64,000 nucleotides of DNA, taken from the NCBI GenBank assembly GCA_028688905.1, contig JAQTXH010000001.1:730156-794155 (forward strand). The letters are read 5' to 3'. This DNA is from Acidiphilium sp. GTDB lineage: Bacteria > Pseudomonadota > Alphaproteobacteria > Acetobacterales > Acetobacteraceae. Of the stretch, positions 17,951-27,449 are shown piece after piece. The notes beneath the pieces are model-generated. The model searched no databases. It worked only from the letters and a program-made list of their open reading frames with translations, and was not told the origin of the DNA. A program made the translations under genes and the position numbers. Each line of letters starts with the position of its first letter. Position 1 is the stretch's first letter.

Positions 17951-18763
17951 ATGAGAATATTATTTTTGGGCGATGTGATGGGCCGGACCGGGCGCGACGC
18001 CGTGGTGGCGGCGTTGCCTGGTCTGCGCCGCGACCTTAAAATCGATGTCGCGGTGGTGAACGGTGAGAACGCCTCGCACGGCTTCGGTCTGGCACCCGAC
18101 ATGGCAGAGGCGTTGTTCGCCGCCGGGGCCGATGCGATCACCCTGGGAAATCATTCCTGGGACCGCAAGGAACTCATCCCCTACATTGCCCAGCAGAAAC
18201 GCCTGATCCGCCCGGTCAACTTTCCGCCGGGCACGCCGGGCGAGGGCGCGGTCGATATCACCCTGGCCGATGGACGCCGCGTTTTGATCATCCAGGCGAT
18301 GGGAAGGCTGTTCATGGACCCGATGGATTGCCCGTTTCGCGGCACTGAAACCCTCCTCGCCCGCGTGCGCCTCGGCGTGACGCACGCTGCTATCCTGGTC
18401 GATTTCCATGGCGAGGCGACCAGCGAGAAAATGGCCTTCGCCCATGCGTTTGACGGCGCGGTGAGTGCGGTGCTCGGTACCCACACCCATTGCCCCACTG
18501 CCGACCATCAGGTGCTACCCGGCGGTACCGCCTTCATGTCGGATGTCGGGATGTGCGGCGATTACGACAGCGTGATCGGCATGGGCAAAGCCGCCGCGAT
18601 CGCGCGGTTCACCCGCAAAATGCCGGGCGAACGTCTGCAGCCGGCTGAAGGCGAAGCCACCATTTGCGGTGCCCTGATCGAAACCGGCACCGATGGTCGC
18701 GCCCTGCGGGTCGAGCCGGTGCGCATTGGCGGACGTCTGGCACCCGCGCTTCCGTCAGTTTGA
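17951..18763 (+). CDS. YmdB-family calcineurin-like phosphodiesterase
   Basis: A 270-residue metallophosphoesterase of the YmdB/TIGR00282 type. Metal-binding motifs are GDVMGRTGR at the N-terminus, VVNGENASHG, GNHSWDRKE and GTHTHCPTADHQ. In Bacillus YmdB hydrolyses 2',3'-cyclic nucleotides and affects RNA turnover and development; in alphaproteobacteria the role is less clear. The ATG follows AAGGAG. The gene ends nine bases inside the 3' end of the convergent cytochrome b561 gene. Confidence 0.88.
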   Translation: MRILFLGDVMGRTGRDAVVAALPGLRRDLKIDVAVVNGENASHGFGLAPDMAEALFAAGADAITLGNHSWDRKELIPYIAQQKRLIRPVNFPPGTPGEGAVDITLADGRRVLIIQAMGRLFMDPMDCPFRGTETLLARVRLGVTHAAILVDFHGEATSEKMAFAHAFDGAVSAVLGTHTHCPTADHQVLPGGTAFMSDVGMCGDYDSVIGMGKAAAIARFTRKMPGERLQPAEGEATICGALIETGTDGRALRVEPVRIGGRLAPALPSV

Positions 18764-19291
18764 CCGGCGCGGCATCATCCGGCGGATGATCCGCTCGCCC
18801 CGCATCTGATGGCGGATCGCGCCGGCCACATGCAGAAACAGCAGGGCGATCACCGTGATGCCGCCCCAGAAATGCAGGAAAGCGAAAAGATGACGAACCG
18901 CATCGCTTTTGCCTACCACGGTCGGCAGGGTGAACAGGCCGAAAAATGGCACCTTCTTCCCATGCGCCTCGACGAACAGAACGCCGAATACCGGCATGGC
19001 GATCAGCAAAATGTAGAACAGCGCCTGGGTTGCACCGGAAGCGAACCGGATCGCCGGTGAAATCGAGTCCGGCAACGGCGGCGCGGTCCAGGTCAGGCGC
19101 AGACCGAGGCGCAGGATCATCAGAATCAGTATGCAGAGACCGAAGCTCATATGCAGCATCGCCAGGGTTGGCTCGACGGCTTTGGAGGCAAGATCGTATT
19201 TCAGGATCAACCCAACGATCAGCAGCCCGATCACCACCAGGGCAATCAGCCAGTGCAGGATCTGCGCGCTGGTGCGATAGCGTAGGTCCAT
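18755..19291 (-). CDS. Cytochrome b561
   Basis: A 178-residue inner-membrane diheme cytochrome with four membrane helices. Candidate heme-ligand histidines are in ILHWLIAL, LHMSFGL, LHFWGG and LHVAGAIRHQ. Bacterial b561 proteins oxidise ubiquinol and have been linked to superoxide detoxification. The ATG at 19291 follows CGGGAG at ten bases; an ATG at 19324 would add 11 residues. Its 3' end overlaps the convergent phosphodiesterase by nine bases. Confidence 0.85.
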   Translation of the reverse strand: MDLRYRTSAQILHWLIALVVIGLLIVGLILKYDLASKAVEPTLAMLHMSFGLCILILMILRLGLRLTWTAPPLPDSISPAIRFASGATQALFYILLIAMPVFGVLFVEAHGKKVPFFGLFTLPTVVGKSDAVRHLFAFLHFWGGITVIALLFLHVAGAIRHQMRGERIIRRMMPRRSN

Positions 19292-19359
19292 TAATCGAAA
19301 ACTCCCGAGATTTGGATCCTTCATAGCGCGATGTGGGCAACGGGTCGACCGGCCCCGCT

Positions 19360-19561
19360 TCAACCCAGGGATTTAGCCAAGGTTTTGGCAGCGGCGATAA
19401 TGCGGCGGGCTTCGGGGGATAACCCATAGGCGTCGAATGCGGATTCGATAACCCAGGCGATGGTGGCAACGTCGTCGCCGGGCCGGGCCTCGGCCGCCAC
19501 TATAGCGGGCGGCGAAGTCGAGAATGGTGTCTTGCGGGAACTCCGGATAGCGCCGGCTCAT
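19360..19561 (-). pseudogene. Small gene coupled to recG, broken by an apparent frameshift
   Basis: An ATG at 19561 overlaps the recG TGA (ATGA). It reads MSRRYPEFPQDTILDFAARY and then turns into an unlikely Arg/His-rich tail. Skipping one base near 19500 gives a natural-looking continuation (VAAEARPGDDVATIAWVIE, then SAFDAYGLSPEARRIIAAAK and a stop at 19360), about 67 residues in total. I infer a frame-disrupted small protein: real mutation, sequencing error or programmed frameshift cannot be told apart here. The helical C-terminal part could alternatively start on its own at the GTG near 19500. Function unknown. Confidence 0.5.
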
Positions 19562-21618
19562 CCCGCCGCCAGAGCGCGGATCGCGCGGGCCTGATCGAAC
19601 AGATGCAGCAAGGTGCGGACGGCCTGACCACGCGGACTGGTCAGGGTGGGGTCGGCATCGATCAGCATGGTGGCATCCTGATGCGCCATGGCGATCAAAT
19701 CGGCATCGCGTTCGGCGTCGGCGAGGTGGTAACCGGGCAGGCCGGATTGTCTGGCTCCCAGAATATCGCCCCCGCCGCGCAGCGAAAAATCCTCATCCGC
19801 GATGCGAAACCCATCCTCGGTCTCACGCAATATCGCAAGGCGTTTGCGCGCGGCTTTGGTCAGCCTGTCGTGCAGCAGCAGGCAATAACTGGCGGCGCGG
19901 CCCCGTCCGACCCGGCCGCGCAACTGATGCAACTGGGCAAGGCCGAAGCGTTCGGCGTGTTCGATCACCATCACGTTGGCGTCCGGCACATCGACGCCGA
20001 CTTCAATGACGGTGGTGGAGACCAATATGTCGACGGCACCACGGGTAAACCCATCGAGGGCGGCGGCGCGAATGTCGATGGGTTGCCGGCCGTGGGCGAG
20101 GGCGACGCGGTCGCCGAAGCGTTCGGCCAGGGCGGCGTAGCGCAATTCGGCGGCGGCGTTGTCGAGTAGTTCGCTTTCCGAAACCAGCGGGCAGACCCAA
20201 TAGACCCGGCCGCCGCGCGCGATCATCCGGTCGATGGCGTCGGTGACCTCGGCCATTTTGTCGATCGGGTGAAGCGTGGTGCGGATTGGGGTGCGGCCGG
20301 CGGGTTTTTCGGTGATGCGGCTGATCGTCATTTCGCCCCAGTGCGAGAGCAGCAGGGTGCGCGGGATCGGGGTTGCGGTCATCACCAGCATGTCGGTCGC
20401 GGAGCCCTTTGCGCCGAGCGCGAAGCGCTGGTCGACACCGAATCGGTGCTGCTCGTCGATCACCGCGAGGCCGAGGTCATGGAACGTCACCGATTTCTGG
20501 AAGATCGCATGGGTGCCGATCACGATCGGGATCGAGCCGTCGGCGATGCCATCCAGCGTGCGGCGGCGCTCGGCGGCCTTCAGCGATCCAGTCAGCAGGG
20601 CGATCGGCACCGGGCAGAGTTTCGCAAGGGTCGTGAAATGCTGGCGGGCGAGGAGTTCGGTGGGTGCCAGAAGGGCGGCCTGCGCGCCGGTGCCGACCAC
20701 TTTCAGCATCGCCAGTGTCGCCACCAGGGTTTTGCCGGAGCCGACATCGCCTTGCAGCAGGCGGAGCATGCGGTGCGGGGCGGTGAGGTCGGAATCGATC
20801 TCGGCCAGGGCGGTCGCCTGTGATCGCGTCGGTTGATGACCGAAGCGGGCGAGGGCGGTGCGGCGCAGATCGTCGCCGCCGTGAAAGGAGCGGCCGGGGC
20901 GTTTGCGGCGGCGGCGGCGGATCAGGGCGAAGGCGATCTGGCGGGCGAGGAGTTCGTCATAGGCGAGGCGGCGGGCGGGTTTGTCGTCGGGGAGTTCGCC
21001 CGGTGCGTGCAATGCGCGCAGGGCGGCGGCGAAGCCGGGCCAGTGCCGCGCGCGCAGAATGGACGATTGATGCCATTCGGGCATGTCCGGCAGGCGCGCC
21101 AGTGCGCCGGCCATCGCGCGGGCCACCACCTTGGGCACCAGCCCGGCGGTGAGGCCCCAGACCGGTTCGATCAGTGGCAACCCAACCTCGGTTTCCGCAG
21201 GCACGACGTAATCGGGGTGCGGCAGCGAAACCCGGTCATTGAACCGCTCGACCTTGCCGGAAATGGTGAGTTTCGCGCCGATCGGGAATTGCGCCAACCG
21301 TGCCGCGTGGAACAGCACCACCTCGCCGAAGCCGCTGGCATCCCTGATCACCACCCGATGCGGTGATTTCGCGCGGTCGCCTTTGTCGTGGCGCATCACC
21401 TCGACCGTGAAGGTGCCGATGGTGCCGGCGGTTGCGTTTTTGAGCAGATAGCGCGACCGTCGATCGATGAAATGCTCGGGCAGGTGAAACAGCAGGTCGC
21501 GGATCGTGTCGCCACCCACGGCGCGCGCCAGCAACGCCGCCAAGCGCGGCCCGAGTCCCGGCAGGCTGGCCAGGGGGGCGCGAAAAAATGCAAGCGAATC
21601 GGCGGGATCGGTCGTCAC
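19558..21618 (-). CDS. recG: ATP-dependent DNA helicase RecG
   Basis: A 686-residue superfamily 2 helicase that remodels stalled replication forks and branched DNA. An N-terminal wedge/OB domain (about residues 1-240) precedes motif I LLQGDVGSGKT, motif II as VIDEQHRFG, motif III MTATPIPRT, and motif VI LHQLRGRVGRGR. The GTG at 21618 gives the normal family length; the frame is open further upstream but without resemblance. It is divergent from sdhE-mfd, with 42 bases between the starts. Its stop overlaps the start of the frame-broken small gene. Confidence 0.95.
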   Translation of the reverse strand: MTTDPADSLAFFRAPLASLPGLGPRLAALLARAVGGDTIRDLLFHLPEHFIDRRSRYLLKNATAGTIGTFTVEVMRHDKGDRAKSPHRVVIRDASGFGEVVLFHAARLAQFPIGAKLTISGKVERFNDRVSLPHPDYVVPAETEVGLPLIEPVWGLTAGLVPKVVARAMAGALARLPDMPEWHQSSILRARHWPGFAAALRALHAPGELPDDKPARRLAYDELLARQIAFALIRRRRRKRPGRSFHGGDDLRRTALARFGHQPTRSQATALAEIDSDLTAPHRMLRLLQGDVGSGKTLVATLAMLKVVGTGAQAALLAPTELLARQHFTTLAKLCPVPIALLTGSLKAAERRRTLDGIADGSIPIVIGTHAIFQKSVTFHDLGLAVIDEQHRFGVDQRFALGAKGSATDMLVMTATPIPRTLLLSHWGEMTISRITEKPAGRTPIRTTLHPIDKMAEVTDAIDRMIARGGRVYWVCPLVSESELLDNAAAELRYAALAERFGDRVALAHGRQPIDIRAAALDGFTRGAVDILVSTTVIEVGVDVPDANVMVIEHAERFGLAQLHQLRGRVGRGRAASYCLLLHDRLTKAARKRLAILRETEDGFRIADEDFSLRGGGDILGARQSGLPGYHLADAERDADLIAMAHQDATMLIDADPTLTSPRGQAVRTLLHLFDQARAIRALAAG

Positions 21619-21660
21619 GGGCTGACAGTGGCGCGGCGGTCCTCTATATCGCAAGCCATC

Positions 21661-21957
21661 ATGGACACTGACCCTACCGACGCGTTGCTGCAACGTCGCC
21701 GCCGATTGCTTTATCGCGCCACCCATCGCGGCACCTACGAGAACGATCTGATGATCGGCGGCTACGCCCACAAGCATATCGCGACGATGGACGAGGTTTC
21801 GCTCGATGAATTCGAGGCGGTGATGGAACACCCCGACGCCGAACTGGCCGATTGGCTGACCGGCCGGCTTCCGATTCCCGATGAGGTCGATAGCACGATG
21901 CTGCGCAGCATCCGCGATCAGGCGGCTGAAATCGCCCAAGCCAAGCAGGGCCGATGA
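21661..21957 (+). CDS. sdhE: FAD assembly factor SdhE (succinate dehydrogenase assembly factor 2)
   Basis: A 98-residue protein of the SdhE/DUF339 family that promotes covalent flavinylation of succinate dehydrogenase. The signature RGTYENDLMIGGYA (RGxxExD-type, about residues 23-36) and the helical remainder ending in ADWLTGRLPIPDE match the family. It is divergent from recG and its stop overlaps the ATG of mfd (ATGA), an arrangement recG-sdhE-mfd I recall from other alphaproteobacteria. Confidence 0.93.
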   Translation: MDTDPTDALLQRRRRLLYRATHRGTYENDLMIGGYAHKHIATMDEVSLDEFEAVMEHPDAELADWLTGRLPIPDEVDSTMLRSIRDQAAEIAQAKQGR

Positions 21958-24900
21958 GTCTACTGACAGTCTATGGCGCGCCCGAAGGGTTTGACGCTGC
22001 CCTGATCGCCCGCCGCGCCGAGGAGGCGGGGGCGGTGCTGCATATCGCGCGGGATGATGCGCGGTTGGCGCGGCTGGCCGATGCTTTGGCGTTTTTCGCG
22101 CCGAAAGCCGAGATCATCACGTTCCCGGCCTGGGATTGCCTGCCGTACGACCGGGTTTCGCCCAATCCGGCGATCATGGCCGAACGCGTCTCCGCCCTGG
22201 CGCGGTTGCTCGATCCGCCGAAGGGGCAGCGGATCGTATTGACCACAATGAATGCCGCGGTGCAGCGCACTCCGCCGCGCGCCCAGTTCAAGGGAGCCAG
22301 TTTTGCCATCGCGCCGGGCGGCAGCGTTGCTTCGGACGAACTGGCGCGGTTTCTGGAACAGCATGGCTATCACCGGGTCGGCACCGTGATGGAGCCGGGC
22401 GATTTCGCGATCCGGGGCGGGATTTTCGATGTTTGGCCCTCGGGCGAGACGGCACCAACCCGGATGGATCTGTTCGGCGACGTGGTCGAGAGCCTGCGCC
22501 GGTTCGATCCGAGTACTCAGCGCAGCGGCGAATCCGTCGCATCGCTGGTGTTCCGCCCGGCTTCGGAACTGCCGCTCGATGCGGACGCGATCAGCCGCTT
22601 CCGCACTGCCTTTCGCGAGATGTTTGGTGCCGATGCGGTCAAGGATGCCACCTACGAGGCGATCTCCGAAGGCCGCCGGCAGCCCGGGATGGAGCATTTC
22701 GCCCCCCTGTTCGCGGGGGCGATGGAAACTATTTTCGACTACGTGCCGAGTGCCGCCGTCAGCCTTGATCATCAGGTCGAGGCGGCGGCGGATGCGCGGT
22801 TCGAGATGATCGCGGATCATTACCAGGCGCGGCTGGCACCGCCGCGACCGGGTGATTTGCCATATCGGCCGATCAAGCCGGAATTGTTGTATCTCGATCG
22901 GCGCGGCTTTGAGGCGGTGCTGGCCAAACGTCAGGCAACCGGGTTTTTGCCGTTCGGCAAGCCCGACGGGGCGGAGGGTGTCGAGGCTGGTGGAAGACCA
23001 GGGGCGATTCTCGCGACCGGGCAATCGGGCGCTTCGGTCTATGATGAGTTCAAGATGCTGGCATCGCGCTGGCGCGAGGCCGGGCGGCGGGTGGTGCTGG
23101 CGGCCTGGAGTGCCGGTTCGCGCGACCGCTTGGCCGCTCTGCTGCGCGATCACGGCATGCGCTCGATCCCGATCGACAACGCCGCCGAAGCCCGCATGGC
23201 GCAGGGCGATGCCGTACTGCTCGCGGTACTCGGCCTGGAGCGCGGCTATGTCGCGGACGATCTGGCGATTGTCGCCGAACAGGACCTGCTGGGGGCACGC
23301 ATCGCCCGGCCACCGCGCCGCCGCCAGCGGGCGGACCAGTTCATCGCCGATGCCACCGAAATCGCCGAGGGCGATCTGGTGGTGCATCAGGAGCACGGGA
23401 TCGGCCGGTATGACGGGCTGGTGACCTTGAGCGTCGATGGCGCGCCGCATGATTGCCTGCGGCTGCTGTATGACGGCGATCATAAATTGTTTCTCCCAGT
23501 CGAGAATATCGATCTGCTGTCGCGCTTCGGCACCGAAACCGCCGGCGTCGGGCTGGATCGGCTGGGCGGGGCCTCGTGGCAGGCGCGCAAGGCCAAGGCG
23601 AAAAACCGCATCCGCGACATGGCGGCCGGCCTCATCCGCATCGCCGCCGAACGCAAACTACACGATGCGCCCTTGCTTGCCGCCGAGGACGGTGCGTTCG
23701 GCGAATTCTGTGCGCGCTTCCCCTACACCGAAACCGAGGATCAGGCCCGCGCGATTGCCGATGTGCTGGAGGATCTCGCCGCCGGCAAGCCGATGGACCG
23801 GCTGGTGTGTGGCGATGTCGGCTTCGGTAAAACCGAAATTGCCTTGCGCGCCGCCTTCGTCGCCGCCATGGCCGGCACCCAGGTCGCCGTCGTCGTTCCA
23901 ACCACCTTGCTCGCGCGCCAGCATTTCCGCCTGTTCTCCGAGCGGTTCGCCGGGTTGCCGATCAAGGTGGCCCAACTCTCGCGCCTGGTGACCACGAAGG
24001 ACGCGGCGCGAACCCGCGCGGAACTGGCAAATGGCACGGTGAGCATCGTGGTCGGCACCCACGCCCTGCTTTCCAAATCCATCGCCTTTGCCGATCTGAC
24101 CCTGCTGATTGTCGATGAAGAACAGCATTTCGGGGTCGCCCACAAGGAGCGCCTCAAACAACTCAAAGCCGATGTCCACGTTCTCACACTGACCGCGACC
24201 CCCATCCCGCGCACCCTGCAACTCGCCCTGACCGGCGTGCGCGATCTCTCGCTGATCACCACGCCCCCGGTCGATCGCCTCGCCGTGCGCACATTCATCA
24301 TGCCGTGGGATGCCCTCGTCATCCGCGAAGCCATCGCCCGCGAACGGTTCCGGGGCGGGCAGTTGTTCTGCGTGGTGCCGCATATCGACGATCTCGACCG
24401 GATGCGCGAGCGCCTAGCCGAAATCGCGCCTGATCTGCGCTGCGCGGTGGCGCACGGGCGATTGGCACCCACCGAAATCGAACGGGTGATGACCGAGTTC
24501 AGCGAGGGTAAATACGACATACTGCTCGCCACCAACATCATCGAATCCGGACTGGATATGCCGGCCGTCAACACGATTCTCATTTGGCGCGCCGATCTGT
24601 TCGGCCTCGGCCAACTCTATCAGCTGCGCGGCCGGGTCGGGCGTGGCAAGCAGCGCGGCTACGCCTATCTCACCTGGCCCGCCGCCCATAAACTGGCGGC
24701 ATCGGCGCAAAAACGCCTCGAAGTGATGCAGACGCTCGATACGCTAGGTGCTGGTTTCACCCTCGCCTCGCACGATCTCGATTTGCGCGGTGCTGGCAAT
24801 CTGCTGGGTGATGAACAATCCGGCCATATCCGCGAGGTTGGTATCGAACTCTATCAGCAGATGCTGGAAGACGCGGTGGCCGATCTGCGCGCCGCCGGTG

Positions 24901-25388
24901 GCAGTACCACCAAGGAGCACACCCGCGACTGGACCCCCAACATCAGCCTCGGCCTGCCGGTGCTGATCCCGGATGCCTATGTCGCCGACCTGCCGGTGCG
25001 GCTTGGCTTGTACCGGCGGATCGGCTCGCTGGGCACCGATGCCGAGAGCGAGGCTTTGGCCGCCGAACTGGTCGACCGGTTCGGCCCGATGCCGGCCGAA
25101 GTGGAAAACCTGCTCGCCACGGTTTCGCTCAAGCGCACCTGCCGCGATGTCGGCGTCGAAAAACTCGAAGCCGGGCCGAAGGGCATGGTGATCGGCTTCC
25201 GGGCCAATCATTTCGCCAATCCCGGCGGGCTGATCGCCTGGCTCGCGACGCGCGCCGGGGTGTTGCGGTTGCGGCCGGATCACAAGCTGGTGCTGGCGCG
25301 CGAAATGGATGTAAACGCCCGGCTGGTGGCGGCACGGGATATCATATCGAACCTTCAGAGGATCAGTGGTCAAGCCCATGCGGCATAG
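21954..25388 (+). CDS. mfd: Transcription-repair coupling factor Mfd
   Basis: A 1144-residue protein that displaces RNA polymerase stalled at lesions and recruits UvrA. Order of domains: UvrB-like N-terminal modules (about residues 1-340), a CarD-like RNA-polymerase interacting domain (GDLVVHQEHGIGRYDGLV, near 475), and a RecG-like translocase with VCGDVGFGKTE, LLIVDEEQHFGV, LTATPIPRT and YQLRGRVGRGKQRGYAYL. The C-terminal TRCF domain is present. It is coupled to sdhE by a 4-base overlap. Confidence 0.97.
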   Translation: MSLLTVYGAPEGFDAALIARRAEEAGAVLHIARDDARLARLADALAFFAPKAEIITFPAWDCLPYDRVSPNPAIMAERVSALARLLDPPKGQRIVLTTMNAAVQRTPPRAQFKGASFAIAPGGSVASDELARFLEQHGYHRVGTVMEPGDFAIRGGIFDVWPSGETAPTRMDLFGDVVESLRRFDPSTQRSGESVASLVFRPASELPLDADAISRFRTAFREMFGADAVKDATYEAISEGRRQPGMEHFAPLFAGAMETIFDYVPSAAVSLDHQVEAAADARFEMIADHYQARLAPPRPGDLPYRPIKPELLYLDRRGFEAVLAKRQATGFLPFGKPDGAEGVEAGGRPGAILATGQSGASVYDEFKMLASRWREAGRRVVLAAWSAGSRDRLAALLRDHGMRSIPIDNAAEARMAQGDAVLLAVLGLERGYVADDLAIVAEQDLLGARIARPPRRRQRADQFIADATEIAEGDLVVHQEHGIGRYDGLVTLSVDGAPHDCLRLLYDGDHKLFLPVENIDLLSRFGTETAGVGLDRLGGASWQARKAKAKNRIRDMAAGLIRIAAERKLHDAPLLAAEDGAFGEFCARFPYTETEDQARAIADVLEDLAAGKPMDRLVCGDVGFGKTEIALRAAFVAAMAGTQVAVVVPTTLLARQHFRLFSERFAGLPIKVAQLSRLVTTKDAARTRAELANGTVSIVVGTHALLSKSIAFADLTLLIVDEEQHFGVAHKERLKQLKADVHVLTLTATPIPRTLQLALTGVRDLSLITTPPVDRLAVRTFIMPWDALVIREAIARERFRGGQLFCVVPHIDDLDRMRERLAEIAPDLRCAVAHGRLAPTEIERVMTEFSEGKYDILLATNIIESGLDMPAVNTILIWRADLFGLGQLYQLRGRVGRGKQRGYAYLTWPAAHKLAASAQKRLEVMQTLDTLGAGFTLASHDLDLRGAGNLLGDEQSGHIREVGIELYQQMLEDAVADLRAAGGSTTKEHTRDWTPNISLGLPVLIPDAYVADLPVRLGLYRRIGSLGTDAESEALAAELVDRFGPMPAEVENLLATVSLKRTCRDVGVEKLEAGPKGMVIGFRANHFANPGGLIAWLATRAGVLRLRPDHKLVLAREMDVNARLVAARDIISNLQRISGQAHAA

Positions 25389-25509
25389 ACGCTGCTTTAG
25401 AATCCATCCAAATTATGACGGCATTTCAATTTGATTGATCCTCGATGCGCATCATCTATCCGTGAAGAAGGCGTCCCGCACCGGGTCGTCCCATCAGCAG
25501 AAAGGTTTT

Positions 25510-26037
25510 ATGATGGCACACCGCACGAGAACCCTTTCATTCACCGCAGTAGCCGCCACTCTGGTCGCGGCACCGCTGCTTGTCGGCACAGGTTTTGCCC
25601 AGATGGCGGGCCAATCCGCCGATCAGCCACAAGGCGGCATGCCGCAATCCACGACAGGTCAGACCAATCTGGGCCAGACAAACATGGGTCAAGGCAACAT
25701 TGGCGAATCGGCAAACGGCACGACGCCCGAAGCACCGGGTGGTATGGGCCGTTCCATGGCAGCGACGAATGTTTCGCACTCAACGATCGCCAAGGCTGGC
25801 AAGGCAATGCATAATGTGCTGGCGATCAATCAATCTTACGGCAAGCAATTGAGCGCCACGACCGACCCTGCAACCAAGCAGCAGATCGTGGCGACCGCGA
25901 AGCAGAAAGCGATGATCGCGATCAAAAATCAGGGTTTGAGCGTCGGGCAGTACAATCAGGTGCTGGCGGCGGCGGAGCAGAATCCGGCCCTGCGCCAACA
26001 ACTGCTGAGTTCAGCCGGGGTCACGGCGAAGAACTGA
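25510..26037 (+). CDS. Secreted DUF4168-type protein
   Basis: A 175-residue protein with a cleavable signal peptide (basic start, hydrophobic LSFTAVAATLVAAPLLVG, then GFAQ) followed by a low-complexity Gln/Gly/Thr/Asn-rich linker with repeats such as GQTNLGQTNMGQGNIG. The C-terminal 95 residues match the pattern of DUF4168: paired helices with INQSYGKQL and the GLSVGQYNQVLAAAEQNP segment. The domain's function is unknown. The start at 25510 follows GAAAGG. Confidence 0.7.
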   Translation: MMAHRTRTLSFTAVAATLVAAPLLVGTGFAQMAGQSADQPQGGMPQSTTGQTNLGQTNMGQGNIGESANGTTPEAPGGMGRSMAATNVSHSTIAKAGKAMHNVLAINQSYGKQLSATTDPATKQQIVATAKQKAMIAIKNQGLSVGQYNQVLAAAEQNPALRQQLLSSAGVTAKN

Positions 26038-26382
26038 TCAGTTCACTGGATGCAGAGTGACCGCCGTACCATAGGCGGTCACTTCGTTCATCGCCTGGCC
26101 CTGGCCCGCGTCGAACTCGCCGGAATCAAACCGCATGCCGATGACGGCGTTGGCCCCCAGCGACGCGGCGTGTGCTTTCAGCGCCTCGATCGCTTCGTCG
26201 CGGGTCTGGTTGACCATGGCGATGTAGCCGCCCTGCGAGCCACCGAATATGGCGCGAATGCCGCCCAGCAAATTACCGACAATGGTGCGGCTGCGAATGG
26301 AGGTACCGTACACCGGCCCGAATACGTGGCTGATCCGGGCGTTGGCGACGTCGTTGACGGTGACGACCAGAATATCGGCCAT
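26038..26382 (-). CDS. YbjQ/UPF0145-family protein
   Basis: A 114-residue protein of the YbjQ (UPF0145, heavy-metal-binding-like) family. Typical segments are VFGPVYGTSIRSR, the GG-rich GNLLGGIRAIFGG and LGANAVIGMRFDSGE. Members form pentameric rings; their function is not established. The ATG at 26382 gives the usual family length of 105-115 residues; the frame extends 29 codons upstream without resemblance. It ends next to the DUF4168 gene in convergent orientation. Confidence 0.85.
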   Translation of the reverse strand: MADILVVTVNDVANARISHVFGPVYGTSIRSRTIVGNLLGGIRAIFGGSQGGYIAMVNQTRDEAIEALKAHAASLGANAVIGMRFDSGEFDAGQGQAMNEVTAYGTAVTLHPVN

Positions 26383-26515
26383 GGCGGAGGCGTCCTCATG
26401 AAGAGTGGTGGCGGGATTAAGTGTGGTCGCGGGTAATTTATCGAACCCAGGGTCACATATCACGGTCACATATCATTGACCGCGCCGGTTTGCATCGGCT
26501 TTATGGCGGTCTGCA

Positions 26516-27421
26516 ATGATCATGGATGTCAGCCCCTCAAATCTGCCGGTCGATGTCAGCGAGGGGGCCAGTTTCCCGCAAGAGGCCTACACGATCACGC
26601 GACCGCTGCGCCAGATGGCACCCATCGTTGTCGCCTCGCCGCATTCGGGAACGGACTATACGCCGGCGTTTCTGGCACTGTCGCGGTTGGACGCGCAAAC
26701 TCTTCGCAAGAGCGAGGACAGTTTTGTCGACGAACTTTGCGCAACCGCGCCCGCCATGGGAATCCCGCTGATCGCTGCCCGGTTTCCGCGCGCCTATTGC
26801 GATGTCAACCGCGAGGCCTGGGAACTCGACCCCGCGATGTTCGAGGATGCGCTGCCCGGCTACGTCAATATCGCAAGCCCGCGCGTTGCGGCCGGGCTAG
26901 GCACCATCGCGCGGGTTGTGGCATCCGGTGAGCCGATCTACCGGCGCAAACTGTGCTTCGCCGAGGCAACGTCACGCATCGCCAGATGCTGGCAGCCGTA
27001 CCACGCCGCCCTGAGCGGTCTGATGGCTGAAACCAGGGTGGCGTTCGGTGCCTGTCTGCTGCTCGACGTCCACTCGATGCCGACGCCCTTCGGTGCAACC
27101 CACGGACATGGACCGGATGTGGTGCTGGGCGACGCTCATGGTGCCGCATGTGCCCGGCCGGTTGTGCAACTGGTCGAACAATCGTTGCGCGCCGAAGGTT
27201 TGGTGGTGCGGCGTAACGATCCCTATGCCGGTGGCTACGTCACGCGCCACTACGGCCGCCCGCGTGAGCGGATGCATGTGTTGCAGATCGAAATCGCCAA
27301 GCCGCTTTATATGGACGAGCGCGCGATCACCCGTTCAGCAGGCTTCGCCACGCTCCGGGCCAGCCTCGGCAGGGCGATCCGGGTTGTGGCAGAAAATTTG
27401 GCGAACCAGATCGTCCTTTAG
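26516..27421 (+). CDS. N-formylglutamate amidohydrolase-like enzyme
   Basis: A 301-residue hydrolase of the N-formylglutamate amidohydrolase (FGase/HutG-type) family. Characteristic segments are ASPHSGTDYTPAF (SPHSG at 41-45), DSFVDEL, FPRAYCDVNRE and LLDVHSMPTPFG (DVHSMP at 184-189). The classic substrate is N-formylglutamate from histidine breakdown, but no hut genes are here, so the true substrate is uncertain. ATGs at 26516 and 26522 are both possible starts. Confidence 0.8.
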   Translation: MIMDVSPSNLPVDVSEGASFPQEAYTITRPLRQMAPIVVASPHSGTDYTPAFLALSRLDAQTLRKSEDSFVDELCATAPAMGIPLIAARFPRAYCDVNREAWELDPAMFEDALPGYVNIASPRVAAGLGTIARVVASGEPIYRRKLCFAEATSRIARCWQPYHAALSGLMAETRVAFGACLLLDVHSMPTPFGATHGHGPDVVLGDAHGAACARPVVQLVEQSLRAEGLVVRRNDPYAGGYVTRHYGRPRERMHVLQIEIAKPLYMDERAITRSAGFATLRASLGRAIRVVAENLANQIVL

Positions 27422-27436
27422 TGATCGCCCTTTAGT
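27409..27436. repeat. 14-bp tandem duplication across a stop codon
   Basis: GATCGTCCTTTAGT (27409-27422) is followed directly by GATCGCCCTTTAGT (27423-27436), one mismatch. The first copy contains the TAG stop of the amidohydrolase gene. Confidence 0.6.
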
Positions 27437-27449
27437 GTAAGGTTGTGGT

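Noticed and set aside
21619-21939. Upstream extension of the recG reading frame
   Set aside because: Antisense to sdhE and beyond the normal RecG N-terminus.
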